Shown: positions 26,309-38,065 of the stretch, in pieces
Layout: each line of letters starts with the position of its first letter
Position numbering within the stretch: position 1 is the stretch's first letter
Assembly: GCA_000231825.2 (NCBI GenBank)
Contig: JH720373.1
Coordinates: 271,674-335,673 of the forward strand
Direction of reading: 5' to 3'
DNA length: 64,000 bases
DNA from: Tetrahymena elliotti 4EA
Lineage: Eukaryota; Ciliophora; Oligohymenophorea; Hymenostomatida; Tetrahymenidae
Position numbers and translations under genes: made by a program
The notes under the pieces: model-generated
What the model was told of the DNA's origin: nothing
Seen by the model: the letters and a program-made list of their open reading frames with translations, nothing else
Database searches by the model: none

Positions 26309-27113
26309 AAAGAATCTTTATATTACTGTATAATATTTTAAATATTGTAACATACATAAATATCACCATCATTAAATTAGAACAAAATAATAATAATACC
26401 ATAATTATATATATGGTTAAACCAATCACAATCAATATTAGATAACTGGTATAACTACTGAGCTTATTTTTCAAAAACAAAATAAGTAAATAAATGAAGA
26501 ATAATAATTATTATCTCTAAATACATAAAACTAATAAGCTATTTGTTAGCTAATTAGTTATATAAGCAGATTGACAGATAGATTGATATTGAAGGATGAA
26601 AATATAATTAAATAATAAATAAAATAAAAGTAATAATAAAAGTTTAATACTATATAATACACTTTAATTATAAATTTATATTTTATCACTTTTGTCTAAT
26701 TAGTAAGTAAATAAATAAGTAAGTAAGTCAGTAACTAAGTTAGTACAGTAAGTAGTTAATTAATCAATTGGTCCTAAATTAATTAATAACTAAAAAACTA
26801 TTTTCATTCATTTTTAATTTTTTTATTTCTTTCATTTTTTTTAATAAATTGGTTTAAAAAAATCTCCTCAACTAAATTTTAAAACTAACTTGTTATATTT
26901 ATTTTAAGTTTGATTTTATTTGTTTTAATTTATTCAAAAAAATGTCTTCTGCAAATGTTTTTTTAGTTTTCATCTTATGTTTAAAGCTAAATTGTTGAGA
27001 GTAGCCTTTGCATTTCTCACTTTTAGTTGTTTTTTTTGAATTTGTTTTAAAAATTTAATTTGTTTTTTTATCTTATTATTACAAGTTGGAATTCAATACA
27101 ATTCAATTTATTT
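26309..27113. other. Intergenic, convergent 3' flanks
   Basis: AT-rich spacer with TAAG/TAAGT microsatellite-like runs near 26699-26760. No gene or RNA recognised. Confidence 0.5.
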
Positions 27114-29731
27114 TCAGTTATTTGGAGAACCTTAGTTGCTCCATTTTGGTCTCTTTTCTGTATCCTTACGCTTTTTAATTTTAAATTTCAGTTTTAATAA
27201 AAATAAGATACTTAAATAATAAAATTACAGAATTAGATAGCTGCTATTTAAATGCCTCAAGCTCCATACAAAAAATGTGGTCAGAATTGAGTACTCCAGA
27301 TGGTAGTTATTTTACTTTTCCAAAATCCATAAAATCTTATGATTAGGTCCTCATATTTCTTCTTTCGAAATTACTTGTGTTGAATTTCTGGTAAGTTGTT
27401 TTGCTTAAGTCAATATTGTTGGCCTCTTCTGTATTTTGAATCTTAACTTAATTTAACTTTAATTTAATAGGACTTAAACTATTTGAAGGGGCTAATCCTA
27501 GACTATTATTCCTAGCCCTAATAGGTTGACTTAGTTAAGCTTTTTATTTCTAATAAATTTTTTTTTTTTCAAAGTCTTTTTTAAAAATAATCTTACATAA
27601 TGTATTGGATGCTTTTACTAATTATCAGATAATTAAAGTTATATTTCAGTTCTTGATAAGCTATCATTTGCTTTTTTCAAAGCAGAACTAAATTTAATTG
27701 GTGATTTCAAAATCAAAGGTTTTGCGTGAAGTTCACTTAATAGCTTTTCTTGTTACTAAGTTTTTAAAATCGAACTAGGAAGTTCTTCTTTTACTTAAAT
27801 AGTTTTTTCTGTATTAATCCTCTTCTGATAGTTATCATCTGTTAATATCTGTGATGTATTTAAAGTGCTTTAAATCATTCCTAATTCAAAATTTTTAATG
27901 TCTTTTGTAATTTAAGGAAATGAACTAGCTACACTTGTGCCATTTATTTTATCTTGAGCATTTTAATGAAGCAAATTAATTAAATTTTCAATTAAATTCT
28001 CTAAAAAAACTATTTTCTCTTCATTGCCAGACAAACATTCCTAAAAATAGATTTTTAAAAATTAAACATTTTTAATTTCAAATTAATCCTAAAGTAAATT
28101 TACTTTAACTATATTTTTGACATTATTCTTTAATTCTTGCTAAGTCAAAGAAATCACACTATTAATCTGTGTTTCGAGTTCTTTATTTTTCTCTTAAAAA
28201 TAATTTAGTTATTGATATGCTATGGAATAATTAGTAATTTACATTAGTAATGTTTAAATCGAGGGAAAATATCATTGATTGCATTTTCTAATTTTAATAT
28301 TTCTTAATAAGAGTCTTTTGCACTTTTATTCATCTTTTTATTAATTAAATCAACTTCTTCTTTCAAAGATACAAACTATGCTTTTTGATTGTGTTCTATT
28401 TGCATATTTATACTACCTAATTCTTGGCTGTAAAAATTTTCTAATTTTTGTATCCTTATAGAGCATTCATGAATAGTTTTTTGCATTTTCTGTTGGCTCT
28501 CCTCAGAATTATGCTGAAAAAGCTAAATCATATTTTCAGTGATTTATTTTATTTGATCTATCTTTCTTTAAAATTCAAAGGTATCTTTTTAAACTAGCTA
28601 AACTTTAGTGTTATAGTCTAATATGATCTCTTATTATTTTTATTATATAGCGTTATTTACTTGAGTTTATGTAGTTTGAAACTATTGATTTTTTTACAAG
28701 TATTCTTTGCTTTCTCCTATTTATTGCTTCATTCCTTAGAAGTCATTTTAGTTAATTTGCTCTATTTAGAATAATAACTTTTTTTCTTTATGGATTAAAT
28801 TTGTATCTAAAGCCTTTATTTGCTCTCCTTACTCAGTTATTTTTGGTTAAATATTTTAATTTAGCTTTTTTTCGAATTCCAATCTTTGATTTTCTATTTT
28901 TTCTTCTATTTTACATAACTCTGTCGGTATATGACTTTCAACTATAAATGTATTGATCATATTCCATATTACTTTTGCATTATCAAGTTAAGTTTTCTCT
29001 GATTTATCTTAAGTGCTCTACAAGCTGTTGAAATGCAAATCAAAGTTTTTATTATTCTACACAAATTAATCTGATTCCTTGTTAGGATTTACATCAATAA
29101 GTTTCTATGCTTTCTTTATTATTCAAAAAATATCAAATTAGAGCGTGAAGTATTACTCTTTAAAATTCTTATGCTTTTAAAGTAAAGCTTTCTGAAGAAA
29201 TAAACTCTTTCAGTTTTCTTACAAAATAAATTTATTTTATTCTACTATCAAAACAAATAATTAAATAAAAAAATATCATTTTGAAAAAGTAATCTGAAAG
29301 AAAAAGAAAATTTTCAGATATTAATTAATTGTTTCATAGTAGAATTGTAATTCTCGCAATATTCACTGATCAAAATAAAAACTTTGTACCTGAAGATTAG
29401 TTGTCTCTTATTACAAATTATCTATTTTAGAGCCAAGCTGTTGATCTATTTGTTTTAAATGAGTTTCAATTTGTGTTTGGTCTTTTATGTAGGTAAAAGT
29501 TGTAAAGTTTTAGTAAGAGCGCTATAAAGAATCAATTTAGAGTTAAAGATCACTGATTTTTTCTGGAATTGCTAAGTTAACTAAAAAGTGACTCATCTAC
29601 ATCATTTGTTTATTCATTTGCTAAAATGATACTCTAACTATATCTGGAATGTTTTCCCATTATTCTGAGGGAAATTCAAGTTATTCAATGTGCTCTAAAC
29701 TCTAAAATTCATTTTTTATACCGTAGGACAT
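27114..29731 (-). CDS. Long coiled-coil protein; start of exon 2 uncertain, with an in-frame TGA
   Basis: ATG 29731-29729; exons 29731-29390, then exon 2 ending at 28243, 28192-27597, 27549-27229, 27170-27114 (TGA 27116-27114). If exon 2 starts at 29191 (acceptor TTTCTTCAG), the heptad-rich frame is continuous except for one TGA at 29125-29123 (754 codons). If it starts at 29113 (acceptor AATAATAAAG), the TGA lies inside a 276-nt intron and the product is 728 residues. Both choices keep phase. The protein is almost entirely coiled coil, rich in Gln, Glu, Lys and Ile (e.g. IEEKIENQRLEFEKKL, KLENAINDIF), with a Ser-rich basic tail (RARNNSLGLAPSNSLSPIK). No family recognised; a cytoskeletal or basal-body role is only a guess. 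Confidence 0.75.
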
Positions 29732-30879
29732 TGATCAGTTGATTAAGATGATTATTTTAAAAAATTAATTAATTGATTTGTATCTTACAAATGTAAAAAA
29801 TTAATATTTTTTTAAACTCTATGGATATTATTTAGTTAAATAATTTGATTTTGTTTACTTTCTGCCAACACTAATATTCACTATCCACATATATAATATA
29901 TAATTAGACAAAATTTGTAAATCGAATGCCTCATTTAATTTCATTGAACTATTTATTTTGTTTTCGAATAATTAATTGTTCAGTTGTCTTTTCATATTTA
30001 ATTATCAAAACTAAAAATATTATTTTTAAAGAATTTCATTTTTAAAATAAAATACAAATTAATAAAAAATGGAATTAAACTAATTTTATTAAATAAGTTG
30101 GGTTATTAATATCTTTTATTTTTCAGCATTTTACTAAGTTAAAAAAGTTAAAGGTCAAATAAGATTTATAAATTTTTGGCAGGTAAAAATAGTAAACGCC
30201 AAATTAAAAAGTTAAAAGCCAAATTAACTTCAAAAATACGTGATTTAAATATTGAAACCAGTATAAATTTAAATTTTAACAGAGCTAAAAAAATGCTCGA
30301 TTGGAAATAATTTAATTTTAAATAAAAAAAAAATATGTGTTATGTGTTTACTCTTAATTAATTTCTCTCTTTCTTACTCTTGAATATAAAGATCTAGAGT
30401 AAATGCTGCTTCTTTTTAAGATTATGTAAAGCCAATCTGGATCACATCAAATTTATGATGTTATATTATTATTTAATTGATGGATTATAGGAATTAATGT
30501 ATTAACAAATAAATTAATCAATATCTATAATTACAAAGAATTATGGATGCTCCTTCAAATAAAAAACATAAAATATATAAATAACCTGCACAATATCTAA
30601 AGTAAAATTAAAAAATTGACTGATTGATTGATTGAACTAAATTATAAAAATGATACCTATGTGAGAGAGATGATTTCTTTCATATTCTAATTTTTGATAC
30701 AATACTTGTTAATAGATGTTACTTTCGCAAAATTTTAGAGCAAGTGAGCGAACAAAAAATAAACAATAATTTTTTTAATCAGAATAATAAAAAAACTAAA
30801 ATACTTAATTATATTTTAGCTAGTTAGGTAGTGATTGAATAAAATTAATAATAATAGTGCACATTTACTTCAAGTCAAA
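29732..30879. promoter_or_regulatory. Shared upstream region of two divergent coiled-coil genes
   Basis: About 1.1 kb between two start codons. It contains short imperfect repeats of AAGTTAAAAGCCAAAT type (30130-30230) and a TTGATTGA microsatellite near 30615-30635. No defined promoter motif. Confidence 0.4.
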
Positions 30880-33800
30880 ATGAGTTAAACTGAAAAAAAG
30901 AAGCTTGGTTTTAGAGATAAGATTAAAAAGATGCTTGATGGGGATAGCCCAAGAGAGAAGAAGAAATCAATTATTGAAGAAACTAGTGTAAAATTTTCAG
31001 TTTCAGGAGGTACAGTTCATTCTGAACTTATCATGGCTGAAGCTATATTAGACTCAAAAAGTATTAGACATATTACTATCAATAAAATTATTTGCATTTA
31101 AAGTTTTTAGAAAAAATTAAAATAATTTCAAGCAAAAAGCAATAGAAACATTTTGCTTTTTGTGTGAAAATTTTATAATTAAAAACTAACGCATTTAATA
31201 TATTTTAATAGATGATAATAATAATGGCATGCCTCTTCCAATTATATGTAAATGGTATAACAAAACTAAATCAGATTAGATCACTGAAATAGAAGGTATT
31301 ACAGGAGCCTTCTACTAGCCTAATGCTGATGATATTAATACTTAGTAATTAAAATCAAATATTTATTTTAGCTATTTTTATAGTAGAAAAAATCATATTC
31401 AACTCTCAAAAAGTCATCAATGCCAATTATCTTCAATCAGCAAAATACAAAACAAACAAAAAATAAGCTATTCTATTTAAAGAAATGAAGAAAAAAAATG
31501 GATAATAGTATTTTTTGAATTGTTAAATTGGCTTAAAATAAGAAATAAGGCTAATTTTATTAAAAAAAGAGTGCTAAAGAAAATAAGATGAGTTGCGTTT
31601 AAGATTATTTTGATAGCATTATAAGGAAGGTATATTGAGGATTTTTTTATAAAAAAATTAAAAATAGTATAATTGTAGAAGCAAAACCAATTTTAGAAGA
31701 AAGTGAATATAAAGGTGCACCTTTACGTTAAGAAATAGGTCCAATTGTAATTGATAAAGCAATATAAGAAGAAGTATAGGAATTATTAGAAACAGGAAGA
31801 TTTAAGATAGCAGCGAAATTGGAAAGTATTATTAACCCGAGTTTAAGTAATGATGAAAATGAAAAGAAAAATGAAAACTTTTCATTCCCTAAGCAAGTAT
31901 AATTACAGATTGATACAGAAAAAGTTTCTATTTTTGCATAAGATGATGATAGAATAAATTCCACTGTAGAGTTAGGATAATTCTATCCTTCGATTAAGAT
32001 TGTTAAAAGAACAAATAACATATTTGAACTTTTCTTTAACTAAAACCTTGTTTATAGACTACAAGCATAGTCTAATACCCATAGAGATGTTATAACAGTG
32101 GCATTAAGAATGTTTTGTGGAAAGAAGCTTATCTCCTCATAATTTCCTAATTCAGAAACAGATCATTAATAAGTATTTTAGGAGGAAGAATCAGATAATA
32201 CTGCTACTTAATAAGCCAATAATAATTTAGAGAATCAAGATCTAAAAAAAGAAGAACAAATAGAATTACCAAAAGCAGAATAAGTATAACAAAATAATGG
32301 AAGTTAATCTGTAATCAATAACTAATAAATTTAATAATAAAATCATCAATAAAGTAATTAGCAAACAGAAGCAAGAACTGTTAGAAAGCATCAAACATAG
32401 GCTTCTACTTCTGAATCATATGAAGTATTTGTAAAGTTAAATGAACTGACAAAAAAAACAGTTGATCTTGAATAAGTTAGAGACGATTTGAAAACATAAA
32501 TTTTGCAATTATAAGATGACAATAAGAAAAAGGAAACTAAATTAGAATAAGTTGATTTAGAAATTTTAGATTTCAAAGAAAAATTGAAGCACTAACTCGA
32601 AATCAATGAACAATATAAATAAAAACATTCTTAATATATGAATGAGAAACTCTTTTTAACACAAGTAAATTTTTTACCAAGTATAATTAATTACGATCAA
32701 CACAAATTTTAAATCAATCAATCAATCAAAATATCTTTCAAAATCAATGATTAAAAATTGATCAAAAATAACTCAAATAATTTTTAATTTTGAAATCTTT
32801 TGATCAATTTTTAATTCAAAATAAATTAAGGAAATACCATTTGAATAAATTTTGAAAGGCAGATTAAAATGCAAAAATTTTGTTTGTTTAATTTCTTAAA
32901 AAGAAATTGAAATAAATTTGTGAAATTTTATCAAAATAATTTGAAAAAATTGATTTGTCAAAATAATTTTAGACATTTTATGGATAAAGTTAATTAAAAA
33001 ATAGGAGTTGTAGGTAATTTAGTAGGAAATAGAAGCAAAGAATAGAGAGATAGAAGATCATAAAGGAGAAATAGATAGATTGAATAATTAGTTGTTAAGA
33101 AAAAAAGAAGTGCTTGATGAAGAAGGTGCTTAAAATTTGTAGCTTACAATTTAAGATTTAGCTGAAAAATTGAATAAACAAATATAATAAAATAAAATTA
33201 TTTAAGATGAATTAAATGAAAAAGAAACAAAATTCAATGAGGCTAATCAAGAAAAAGAAAATTTGTAAAATGAGGTCATGCATTTTAAGAAGAAATATGA
33301 GTATTTACTATAGGAAAAATAACTAACACTTGCAAGCTAAAAATCACTTGACTCACCAAATACTTCAAAAATATAAAATGTGTCTTCCCATCACTCTATA
33401 AATTTCAGTAAAAAGGAGGATGACAATAATTCCGAAAAAGCAGATGTTGACACATAAAACAATTTATCTGGACATAATCATATGGCTTAATCAAACAACA
33501 TTTCTAATTAGTTTTCTAAAAGTCTCTAAGGATTGTCACCTGTTCATCTCCAAAAAAGCCAAAGTTAAATCCCTCCTGGTTAACAAAATAAGAGTTTAAT
33601 TAATTTAAATGGGAATGGAATTAAAATGAATGAGTAAGTTTAGGACATATAGTTAATAAAATCATAATTACAAATAAAAATAGAAGAAAATAATGCTTTC
33701 TAAAAAAAAATAGTTTAACTTGAAACTACTTTAGCAACGTAAACTTAATATTATTTCTTAAACAAATAAATGTATTGATTGTTTTATTTAAAGAATTACT

Positions 33801-34067
33801 TAGGCATATAATTAAGATGTTAAATCCATCAATTCCCCAACAAAGAGAAAAATCAAAGAAGGAGGAAATGAATAAATCCTTTAAAAATTAGTAATTTTTA
33901 TCTTGTTATTTATTTTATTTTTTAAAACAAAAATTGAATTTTTAAAATAACAGGTAAATAGTCTAACAGAGATGATTACTGAAAAAGATTTGGCATTAGA
34001 AAATCAAAAAAAGATTAACAAAGAGCTTATTTAAAAAATACAAGATTTAACAGTTAGCAAAAGTTGA
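30880..34067 (+). CDS. AIR9-like A9-domain and coiled-coil protein
   Basis: Exons 30880-31060, 31212-31344, 31668-32664, 33005-33738, 33794-33890, 33954-34067; 751 residues, TGA 34065-34067. Residues ~37-134 form an Ig-like unit with the pattern of AIR9 'A9' repeats: FSVSGGTVHSELIMAEAIL, ICKWYNKTKSDQI, EIEGITGAFYQPNADDI, YIIVEAKPI. Residues ~170-255 (VQLQIDTEKVSIF ... THRDVITVALRMF) resemble the domain that follows A9 repeats in plant AIR9, a cortical microtubule protein (family knowledge, assigned from memory of the pattern). A Gln-rich linker and ~400 residues of coiled coil with a Ser-rich break follow. A microtubule-associated role is inference. Introns 2 and 3 are long (323 and 340 nt). 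The intron-1 donor GTATTAG was chosen because it gives the shorter, better-matching domain. Confidence 0.7.
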
Positions 34068-36038
34068 AAACTGTTTAAAGTTTAACATAAAAAATATTTT
34101 AGTTTAAATCAAATTTTAAAAAAACTAATAAATTGTAAAAAGTTTGTTATATAGAATAGTAATTCCTTAGAATTAATTTATTTCTTATTTTTAATCTTTA
34201 TTCATCATTCAATCATTTTCTCTAAAAGCTTTATGAATATCTTCTTATAATAATATATTTTCTGATTTTATAACCTTGTAAATATAGATCAGAAAAATTT
34301 TTTTTAAAATATATCAGATTAATTAAAAATAATCTTTCTATTAATTTAAAACTTACTGAAAAACCAAAAATGAAAGTTATAATTTACAATTAAAACTTAC
34401 TGAAAAACCAAAAATCAAAGTTATAATTTACAAAATTTCAAATATGTAAAATAATGTTTTTTATTTAAGAATCAAAAAATTTTAATTATTTTGTTATCTT
34501 TTTTGGATGTTGATGTTAAAATATTAACTCATTATGCCAGTAATAACATTAGTTGTTAAGGTGAATGGAAATTTTTACTTTTTTTATTTTATTTTTTTTC
34601 TTTGCTCAATAATTGTCAGCAAAAAATTAAAAAATTTTCATTATTAATCACTAATTGATTTCATTTGAATATACTTTTTACCAAATTTTATACATCTCTA
34701 ACTTTAATTATTTGAGATTTATTTATTGTTCATTACTTTATTGACGATTAACTTTTAAAAATAAGATTAAAAAAATATTTTTAAGTTTTAATACAAATTA
34801 GATAAATTTTTACTTGTGTGTAATATTTTATTTTTTTGTTAAGCACATATTATCCTAAATTTATTTCAAATTATTTTTTTTTAATTTCACTTTAAGTATT
34901 TCTATTAAATTACACATTTTCAAAAAATTGCTGCTTTTATGTTTTAATCTGTTTTGTATAACGAAACCATTTATTTATTTTTAAATTTTCTTGACAGAAA
35001 AAAATTAAAGTTATTTTAGTATGTAATTGTGATTTTTGGGCTTCAAAATCGTAATAAATAAACAAAATTAAAACAATAATTATTTTTTATAAGAAGGTAT
35101 ATCTTCTAAACAAGTTTTTTTTGGATCCTTTATTGACTTTTAAAATATCTTTAAAAAAATATTCAAATAAACTAAAAATAAATTGAAAACCATTAAAAAT
35201 ATCTTCGATGAATAAAAAAAATTAATTATATTAGTTTTAGCTTTTTTGATTGGAAAGGATATTAATTCTAAATTAATTAATATCTTGATAATTCAATTAA
35301 TTTTTTTTCAGAAAACTAAGTAAGATTGATTTTTTGTAAATTTGACTAATTTACAAATACAATTTCTTTCAAAATATTCCTTTCATATGTAGATTGCTTT
35401 TTAACAATATTTAAAAGCAATATATTTAAAACTGTTTATTATAAATATGGTACATTGCTTATTTAAATTTTAAAACTTCAAATATAATGTTGATTTTTAA
35501 TAAATTTTGTTATCTTTTTCTTACGTGAAGAATAATTAATAATTGAAAATGAATGAAAATCTATTTTTTGAATGGAATAAATAAATGACAAAAGTCGTCT
35601 TGGTATATTATAAAGTAGATAATATTGTACTTTGAATTAATAAGTTAAATATATTAATAGTGAGATAATTTAATAATTTTTTGGAGCTAAAATCAAGAAT
35701 ATTTTTTGCTCAGATGATTTATTTGAATAAAGTTGTTATTATGAATATTAATGCATTACGTAAGTTAATGCATAATTAACTATTTTCCAAGTATATTTTC
35801 TATCAAATTGTTCCTTAAAAGTTCTAATTTTAAAAATCAGAAATTTTTTGCTTATCAAAAATAAAACATAGCTAGCTAATCAGAATAACTTTGATGAAAT
35901 TAATTGTAAATCATAAATTTATATTTTTTTCTATTTATCAGCAAAGTATACCATTAAACAAAAAATTCTTTTATTAAATAAGATTAAATTTATCTTTAAA
36001 AAAAGAAATATCATCTCCATAATAAACTTTGTGATTTC
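34068..36038. other. Large AT-rich spacer, convergent 3' flanks
   Basis: Nearly 2 kb with extreme A/T runs. A 41-nt phrase beginning ATTTAAAACTTACTG is nearly duplicated in tandem at 34345-34434. No coding frame or RNA gene recognised. Confidence 0.5.
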
Positions 36039-37334
36039 TCAATTATTACTTAGCATGTTTTATTTATTTGTTTTCTTTTTTATATGGGGAGTCAGAAAAT
36101 TATTTTATACTCTGTTGTTTATGATTAATTATGGAAGCTAGGAAAACTATGAAGTCTATTGTTAAGAATTATTATTGTTATTATATTAAAGTTAAAATTG
36201 GCTCTAATTAGAATAAACATTGCTATTTTAGACTTCTGCCTTATCAGGTGCCTTGAAAATATTATTTTTCTAATTTGTTTGTTAAATTTATTAGAGTTTA
36301 CTATCAGAATTCTAATTAGCAATAGATGGATTACAGTTAAAACTGTTAAAGATCCCATTTTTACTTTAATTTTGTTAAGCGAAAATATTATTTTAACTTT
36401 TTATCTCATCCAAAATGGCAGGATTTTAGTTAATGACAGGCGACTTTTCAAATTGGTATTCATCTTGTTAATTGTTAGATGAGTTTTTGTCTATTTGAAG
36501 ATAATCATTTTTGTTAACAGCACTAATGTTATTGTTAATAGTTAGCTAATTAAAATCTATATTGCTTGTAAAGAATAGTTATGAGTTTTTTATCTACTAA
36601 AGCTATAATTGCTGCTCAGCTGATAACTCTTACCTAATCTTCAATAATTTTTGCTAATAATCAAGCTTCATTTGCTTTAATTCCAAATTATGTTTTTCTA
36701 TCAAATTTTATAGCTCGGGTTCGAGTCCTTTTATTGTCAATTCTCTTATCTTTTCTGCCTTGTCTTTTTACCATTTTTCTCTTTCCTTTTTTTCTTTAGA
36801 AAGTATTGAATCCTTTTAATTTTTAATTTCTTATTCATAAAAAATTTTCATTTTTTTCAATTTTTATGCATTTTATTCTTTTTCATCTTCTAATTTTTTA
36901 AAGACTTGTTCTAACTGTTCACTCATTTCTCTTTTTTCTTCAATCAAATTATTTATTGTTTTGAGGTTTTTTTGAATACATTCTTCAAGATTCTTTTAAT
37001 GCATTACAATTTCCTAAGCATGCTACTCTTTAATGAATTTCAATTGTTGTTCTTAAGTTAATTATTTATCCTAAATGAGCTACTTTAATGCGTTGTTATT
37101 GTTTTCATTGATCTGTTCGTACATTTGCAGCTATTACATTCTATTTTTTTAAAGTGTCGCTTTCTAAATTAATGACTAATCATCAAACTTTCTGATTTAT
37201 GCTAGTATTTATTTCTATGTATTTTCTTCACTGTTAATTTCTGAATCCCATTATATTAGAATATTTTAAAATTGGGTAGTTAATTCTGTAGAATTTTAGA
37301 AATTGTTTTTTTAACCTTCTAATATTAAATTCAT
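36039..37334 (-). CDS. CEP131/AZI1-like coiled-coil protein
   Basis: Single exon, ATG 37334-37332 to TGA 36041-36039, 431 residues. Residues 1-250 are coiled coil. The segment EREKWQKDKAEKIRELTIK then GLEPELQNLIEKHNLELK matches the most conserved stretch of CEP131/AZI1, where animal proteins have '.KKTKEIKELTVKGLEPEIQ' (from memory of the family). CEP131 is a centriolar-satellite and basal-body transition-zone protein needed for ciliogenesis. This copy is short (431 versus ~1000 residues in animals) and its C-terminal ~170 residues are Q/N-rich without the long distal coiled coil. It may be a shortened orthologue or a paralogue. The ATG context (TTCAAATG) is acceptable; no upstream in-frame ATG nearby. 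Confidence 0.65.
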
Positions 37335-37681
37335 TTGAATTTTCAAAAAAAAAATAGCCAAATATTAATATAGTTTGCTTTGATTTTGTTTATTAATTAA
37401 TAAAAAGTAAGGAGGATAGTTAGATAATAGACACCTTCAAGAAAATATTTGATGAATGCTTAGCATAATTGCTATACGATGCCAGCAGAAGAATTAATAT
37501 AATATTTATCAGAAAAAAAACTATAAAAACAGATATTTTATTTCCCATAATTTTATAATAATTAATTAATTAAAAAAAACAAAATAAAGATTTTCTCAAT
37601 AGAGAAGCTCTTAAAACTATTAACATAATAATATAAAAGAAAACCCTTTTAAATACAAACCTAAATATAAACGATTTAACA
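37335..37681. promoter_or_regulatory. Compact divergent promoter region
   Basis: Only ~350 bp separate the ATGs of the CEP131-like (minus) and HEAT-repeat (plus) genes, so both promoters must be here. A-rich leaders precede both starts. A GC-richer patch at 37435-37500 (CAGCAGAAGAATT) stands out from the background. Confidence 0.4.
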
Positions 37682-38065
37682 ATGTCCATTTAGTGTTCTA
37701 AAAGTGAAAAGAAAGAAATCCTATCTCGAATCAAATAAACTGTTGATGTCGATGAAATATTAAAATATACAAATTATCAAGACAGTGATATTAGATTAAA
37801 GGCTGTTGGTGAACTTTGCCCATGCAAAGTTTAAGAAGATAACAAAGAATTCTGGGAAAGAGTCTTCTAAATGGTAGACGATCCCGATGCCAAAATTAGA
37901 GCTAGGATCTTACATATCATCTGTGACGGTTCACCAGATCGTTTGGAGCTTTAGGTTGCTGAAGCACTAGAAAGATTTAATAGGGATACCGACCGGGATA
38001 TCAAAAGACAAGCTCATAAAGTTCTTGCATCCTATACAAGAACAGGCAAGTGGAACATCCTTTGA
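37682..38065 (+). CDS. Small HEAT-repeat protein
   Basis: Single exon, 127 residues, TGA 38063-38065. The protein is helical with HEAT-like pairs: DIRLKAVGELCPC (repeat 1), DPDAKIRARILHIICDG (repeat 2), DTDRDIKRQAHKVLASYTRTG (repeat 3), each with the Asp/Arg positions typical of HEAT turns. GC content and C-ending codons are clearly higher than in the neighbours, which in Tetrahymena marks strongly expressed genes (codon-bias knowledge). HEAT repeats are protein-binding scaffolds; the partner is unknown. Confidence 0.8.

Noticed and set aside
26295..26480. Small minus-strand ORF after the CDC7-like gene
   Set aside because: Overlaps the kinase 3' end and AT-rich flank; no coding character.
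36159..36482. 107-codon plus-strand ORF opposite the CEP131-like tail
   Set aside because: It is the antisense shadow of a Q/N-rich coding region; complementary A/T-rich codons give a hydrophobic sequence with no family features.
36711..36728. tRNA T-arm-like sequence (GGTTCGAGTCC)
   Set aside because: It lies inside the CEP131-like coding exon, where the complementary strand encodes GLEPEL, and no acceptor stem or anticodon arm flanks it.
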